A DNA stretch of 64,000 nt from [Pantoea] beijingensis (lineage in GTDB: Bacteria; Pseudomonadota; Gammaproteobacteria; Enterobacterales; Enterobacteriaceae). Position numbers and translations under genes: made by a program. Numbering within the stretch: position 1 is the first letter of the stretch; every line of letters starts with the position of its first letter. The notes under the pieces are model-generated. The model searched no databases. It was not told where the DNA came from and saw only the letters and a program-made list of their open reading frames with translations. The DNA is taken from NCBI RefSeq assembly GCF_022647505.1, contig NZ_CP071409.1, forward strand, positions 434,001-498,000, read 5' to 3'. Positions 61,124-64,000 of this stretch are shown here, piece after piece.

Positions 61124-64000
61124 TTACTGCGCCAGCACTCGCAGCTCAGCTGCGGAACGACTACGGTGGCCCAACAATGCTTTTACATCACTGGATTTAG
61201 GTTTAACCAACGCGAATTTTGCCGACCAGGCTGGCCAGTTCGCCAGGATCTCTTCACCTCGAGACGATCCTGTATGATGCACGTGCTCGGTAATCAGACC
61301 GCGCAAATGCTCTTCATGGATCGCCAGGTCATCTACGCTCAGGACTTCGACCAGTTCCGGGTTAACGCGTTTGCGGAACTCGCCGTCCTCATCAAGCACA
61401 TAAGCAAAGCCACCGGTCATACCTGCGCCAAAGTTCACGCCGGTACGGCCCATCACGCAGACGATACCGCCAGTCATATATTCACAACCGTTATCACCAA
61501 TACCTTCTACCACCGTTATGGCTCCGGAGTTACGTACTGCAAAACGTTCTCCGGCCCGGCCCGCCGCAAATAATTTGCCACCGGTAGCACCATACAGGCA
61601 GGTGTTGCCGACGATGGTTGCTTCATGGCTGCGGAATGCTGAACCTACCGGCGGGCGTACCGCCAGCATGCCACCAGCCATACCTTTACCAACGTAATCG
61701 TTAGCATCGCCGGTCAGCGTAAGTTCAACGCCGCCTGCGTTCCAGACGCCGAAACTTTGGCCTGCTGTTCCGTTAAAGTGGGCACGGATAGGATCGGCTG
61801 CCAGCCCCTGATCGCCATGGATCGCGGCGATCGCTCCCGACAAGGTTGCTCCAACGGAACGGTCTGTGTTGCGGATATCAAAGTAGAACGTTTTGCTCTG
61901 TTTTGCTTCCACAAATGGCATCGCCTGATCGTGCAATGCCTTATTTAACACACCCTTATCAAACGGCGGGTTGGACTCTGTGCAGTACACTTTTTTACCC
62001 GGCATAGGTTCTGCCGTTTCAAGCAGTGAAGAGAGATCCAGGTTCTGCTGCTTGGCGGTAAAGCCGTCCAGTTCTTCCAGCAGTTCAGTACGGCCAATCA
62101 GGTCTACCAGACGTTTGACGCCCAGCTCAGCCATGATTTCACGCGTTTCCTGCGCAATAAACTGGAAGTAGTTAGTCACGCGGTATGGCAGGCCGTGATA
62201 ATGGTTTTTGCGCAGTTTTTCATCCTGAGTTGCGACGCCCGTTGCACAGTTATTCAGGTGGCAAATACGCAGGTATTTACAACCCAGTGCGACCATAGGG
62301 CCGGTACCAAAACCAAAGCTTTCCGCACCTAAAATTGCGGCTTTAATGATATCGCGCCCGGTTTTAAGTCCGCCATCGACCTGCAGGCGAATCTTATGTC
62401 GCAGGCCGTTAGCAACGAGTGCTTGCTGTGTTTCAACCAGCCCTAATTCCCACGGACAGCCGGCATATTTTACCGAGCTCAGCGGGCTGGCGCCTGTACC
62501 GCCATCGTAACCTGCGATGGTGATCAGATCGGCATAGGCTTTAGCCACGCCGGTGGCAATCGTACCCACGCCGGGTTCGGATACCAGCTTCACCGAAATC
62601 ATTGCTTTCGGGTTAACCTGTTTCAAATCAAAAATCAGTTGTGCCAGATCTTCAATCGAATAGATGTCATGGTGCGGCGGTGGTGAAATCAGCGTAACGC
62701 CCGGCACCGAGTAGCGCAGTTTGGCAATATACGGCGTGACTTTATCACCCGGTAACTGCCCCCCTTCACCGGGTTTTGCCCCTTGAGCCACTTTAATCTG
62801 GATCACATCCGCATTGACCAGATAAGCCGGTGTCACACCAAAGCGACCGGAGGCAACCTGTTTAATACGTGAAACTTTATTCGTTCCGTAGCGCGCGGGA
62901 TCTTCACCGCCTTCGCCGGAGTTGGAGTAACCGCCCAACCCGTTCATAGCTTCAGCCAGCGATTCATGCGCTTCGGGGCTTAATGCGCCGATAGACATAG
63001 CTGCGGTATCAAAGCGTTTAAACAGTTCGGTTGCGGGTTCAACGTCATCCAACGGGATGGTTGCGCCATCAGGCTTTATGGCCAGCAGATCGCGTAGGGC
63101 AGCGACAGGACGTTCGTTAACGAGTTTTGCATACGGCTGATAATCGCTGTATTCACCGCTATTAACTGCTTTTTGCAGCGTGGCCACAACGTCCGGATTA
63201 TAGGCGTGATATTCGCCACCGTGGACGTATTTCAATAATCCACCTTGTTCCAGTGGCTTGCGTTGTAGCCATGCGCGTTTGGATAAGTTCAGCAGGTCCT
63301 GCTCAAAGTCGCTGAAATTTGCGCCGCTGATGCGGCTGACCACGCCCTGGAAGCAGAGCCCAGAAACGTCAGCATGAAGACCCACAGCTTCAAACAGCTT
63401 CGAACAGCGATAAGAGGCGATAGTCGAAATGCCCATTTTGGACATAATCTTGTATAAGCCCTTATTGATGCCGTTACGGTAGTTAAGCATCAGCGTGCGG
63501 TAATCTTTTTCGATCACACCGCTATCTGCCATTTTTGCCAGCGATTCGTAGGCGAGATACGGATAAACCGCCGTCGCACCGAAGCCAAGCAGTACGGCAA
63601 AATGATGTGGGTCGCGTGCGCTGGCGGTTTCAACGATGATGTTGGCATCGCAGCGCAGATTCTTATCGACAAGGCGCGATTGAACGGCGCCAACAATCAT
63701 CGGCGCAGGTACAGGCAAACGGCTGGTACCGATCGCGCGATCGGAAAGCACCAACAGCACCGTGCCGCCTTGAATCATTTTTTCAGCAGTATCGCATAGC
63801 GCAGTAATGGCTTCTTCCAGCGACTGTTCCTCGGGATTAAAGGTACAATCCAGCGTATCTGCGCGGTAGTACTCACCTTCCATCGTGGTCAACTGCTGGA
63901 AGTCGGAAAACAGCAGGATCGGCGATTTAAAACTCACGCGATGCGCCTGTCCCTCTGCTTCGCAGAAGACGTTCATTTCACGGCCGATACTGGTTGCCAG
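61124..64000 (-). CDS. gltB: Glutamate synthase (NADPH), large subunit, 3' part
   Basis: The frame is open to the window edge, so the first third of the gene lies beyond it; 958 residues of about 1486 are visible, beginning [17 protein letters not shown]. The N-terminal glutaminase domain (with the catalytic Cys) is outside. The visible part has the central domain, the FMN-binding synthase domain ([46 protein letters not shown]), the 3Fe-4S cysteines in [19 protein letters not shown], and the C-terminal beta-helix ([20 protein letters not shown]). The Met at 63976 is internal. It makes two glutamates from glutamine and 2-oxoglutarate. Confidence 0.97.
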   Translation of the reverse strand: MATSIGREMNVFCEAEGQAHRVSFKSPILLFSDFQQLTTMEGEYYRADTLDCTFNPEEQSLEEAITALCDTAEKMIQGGTVLLVLSDRAIGTSRLPVPAPMIVGAVQSRLVDKNLRCDANIIVETASARDPHHFAVLLGFGATAVYPYLAYESLAKMADSGVIEKDYRTLMLNYRNGINKGLYKIMSKMGISTIASYRCSKLFEAVGLHADVSGLCFQGVVSRISGANFSDFEQDLLNLSKRAWLQRKPLEQGGLLKYVHGGEYHAYNPDVVATLQKAVNSGEYSDYQPYAKLVNERPVAALRDLLAIKPDGATIPLDDVEPATELFKRFDTAAMSIGALSPEAHESLAEAMNGLGGYSNSGEGGEDPARYGTNKVSRIKQVASGRFGVTPAYLVNADVIQIKVAQGAKPGEGGQLPGDKVTPYIAKLRYSVPGVTLISPPPHHDIYSIEDLAQLIFDLKQVNPKAMISVKLVSEPGVGTIATGVAKAYADLITIAGYDGGTGASPLSSVKYAGCPWELGLVETQQALVANGLRHKIRLQVDGGLKTGRDIIKAAILGAESFGFGTGPMVALGCKYLRICHLNNCATGVATQDEKLRKNHYHGLPYRVTNYFQFIAQETREIMAELGVKRLVDLIGRTELLEELDGFTAKQQNLDLSSLLETAEPMPGKKVYCTESNPPFDKGVLNKALHDQAMPFVEAKQSKTFYFDIRNTDRSVGATLSGAIAAIHGDQGLAADPIRAHFNGTAGQSFGVWNAGGVELTLTGDANDYVGKGMAGGMLAVRPPVGSAFRSHEATIVGNTCLYGATGGKLFAAGRAGERFAVRNSGAITVVEGIGDNGCEYMTGGIVCVMGRTGVNFGAGMTGGFAYVLDEDGEFRKRVNPELVEVLSVDDLAIHEEHLRGLITEHVHHTGSSRGEEILANWPAWSAKFALVKPKSSDVKALLGHRSRSAAELRVLAQ

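Overview
The window is chromosomal DNA of a gammaproteobacterium of the order Enterobacterales. The 16S gene and the protein sequences (Fis reads as identical to the E. coli protein from memory) point to the Erwinia/Pantoea side of the order. That genus-level placement is inference from remembered 16S signatures and was not tested by alignment. Gene order largely follows the E. coli chromosome around rrnD. I see no prophage, insertion sequence, transposase or CRISPR array.

Layout. (1) 1-3014: end of smg, then yrdD-tsaC-aroE-yrdB (+) meeting yrdA (-). (2) 3226-9108: a complete rRNA operon of rrnD type with two promoters, 16S, tRNA-Ile, tRNA-Ala, 23S, 5S, tRNA-Thr, a second identical 5S and a terminator. 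(3) 9221-13380: aapJQMP amino-acid ABC transporter (-). (4) 13985-16404: lpxP, fis and dusB (-), with a fis-type promoter in front of dusB. (5) 16725-22573: a periplasmic alpha-carbonic anhydrase, then prmA, panF, yhdT, accC, accB and aroQ (-). (6) 22808-25512: msrQ, msrP and acuI (-). (7) 25734-38453: csrD, mreBCD, yhdE, rng, yhdP, tldD (+): cell shape, RNA decay and envelope functions. (8) 38506-44907: aaeR facing aaeXAB, then a succinate-semialdehyde dehydrogenase-like gene and the barstar-family gene yhcO. (9) 44984-46886: three tandem YhcN/BhsA-family periplasmic protein genes behind a CRP-like site, then argR with its ARG boxes. (10) 47338-55292: mdh, degS/degQ, zapG/zapE, rplM-rpsI, sspA-sspB. 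(11) 55658-59535: an accessory, AT-rich start leading into a class II microcin-type cluster: a double-glycine peptide precursor, a CvaA-like membrane fusion protein and a CvaB-like peptidase/ABC exporter. (12) 59585-64000: gltD and the 3' two thirds of gltB (-).

The most notable accessory system is the putative microcin cluster between sspB and gltD. Its peptide has a textbook leader (MRNLDSNETEMVSGA) and the exporter keeps a complete C39 protease triad and ABC motifs. No conventional immunity gene is visible; only a 28-codon, strongly hydrophobic reading frame lies directly upstream. The other departures from the E. coli order are lpxP next to fis, an alpha-carbonic anhydrase between prmA and dusB, the dehydrogenase gene behind aaeB, the tandem YhcN triplet, and several palindromic intergenic repeats, one of which appears to sit inside the 16S-23S spacer.
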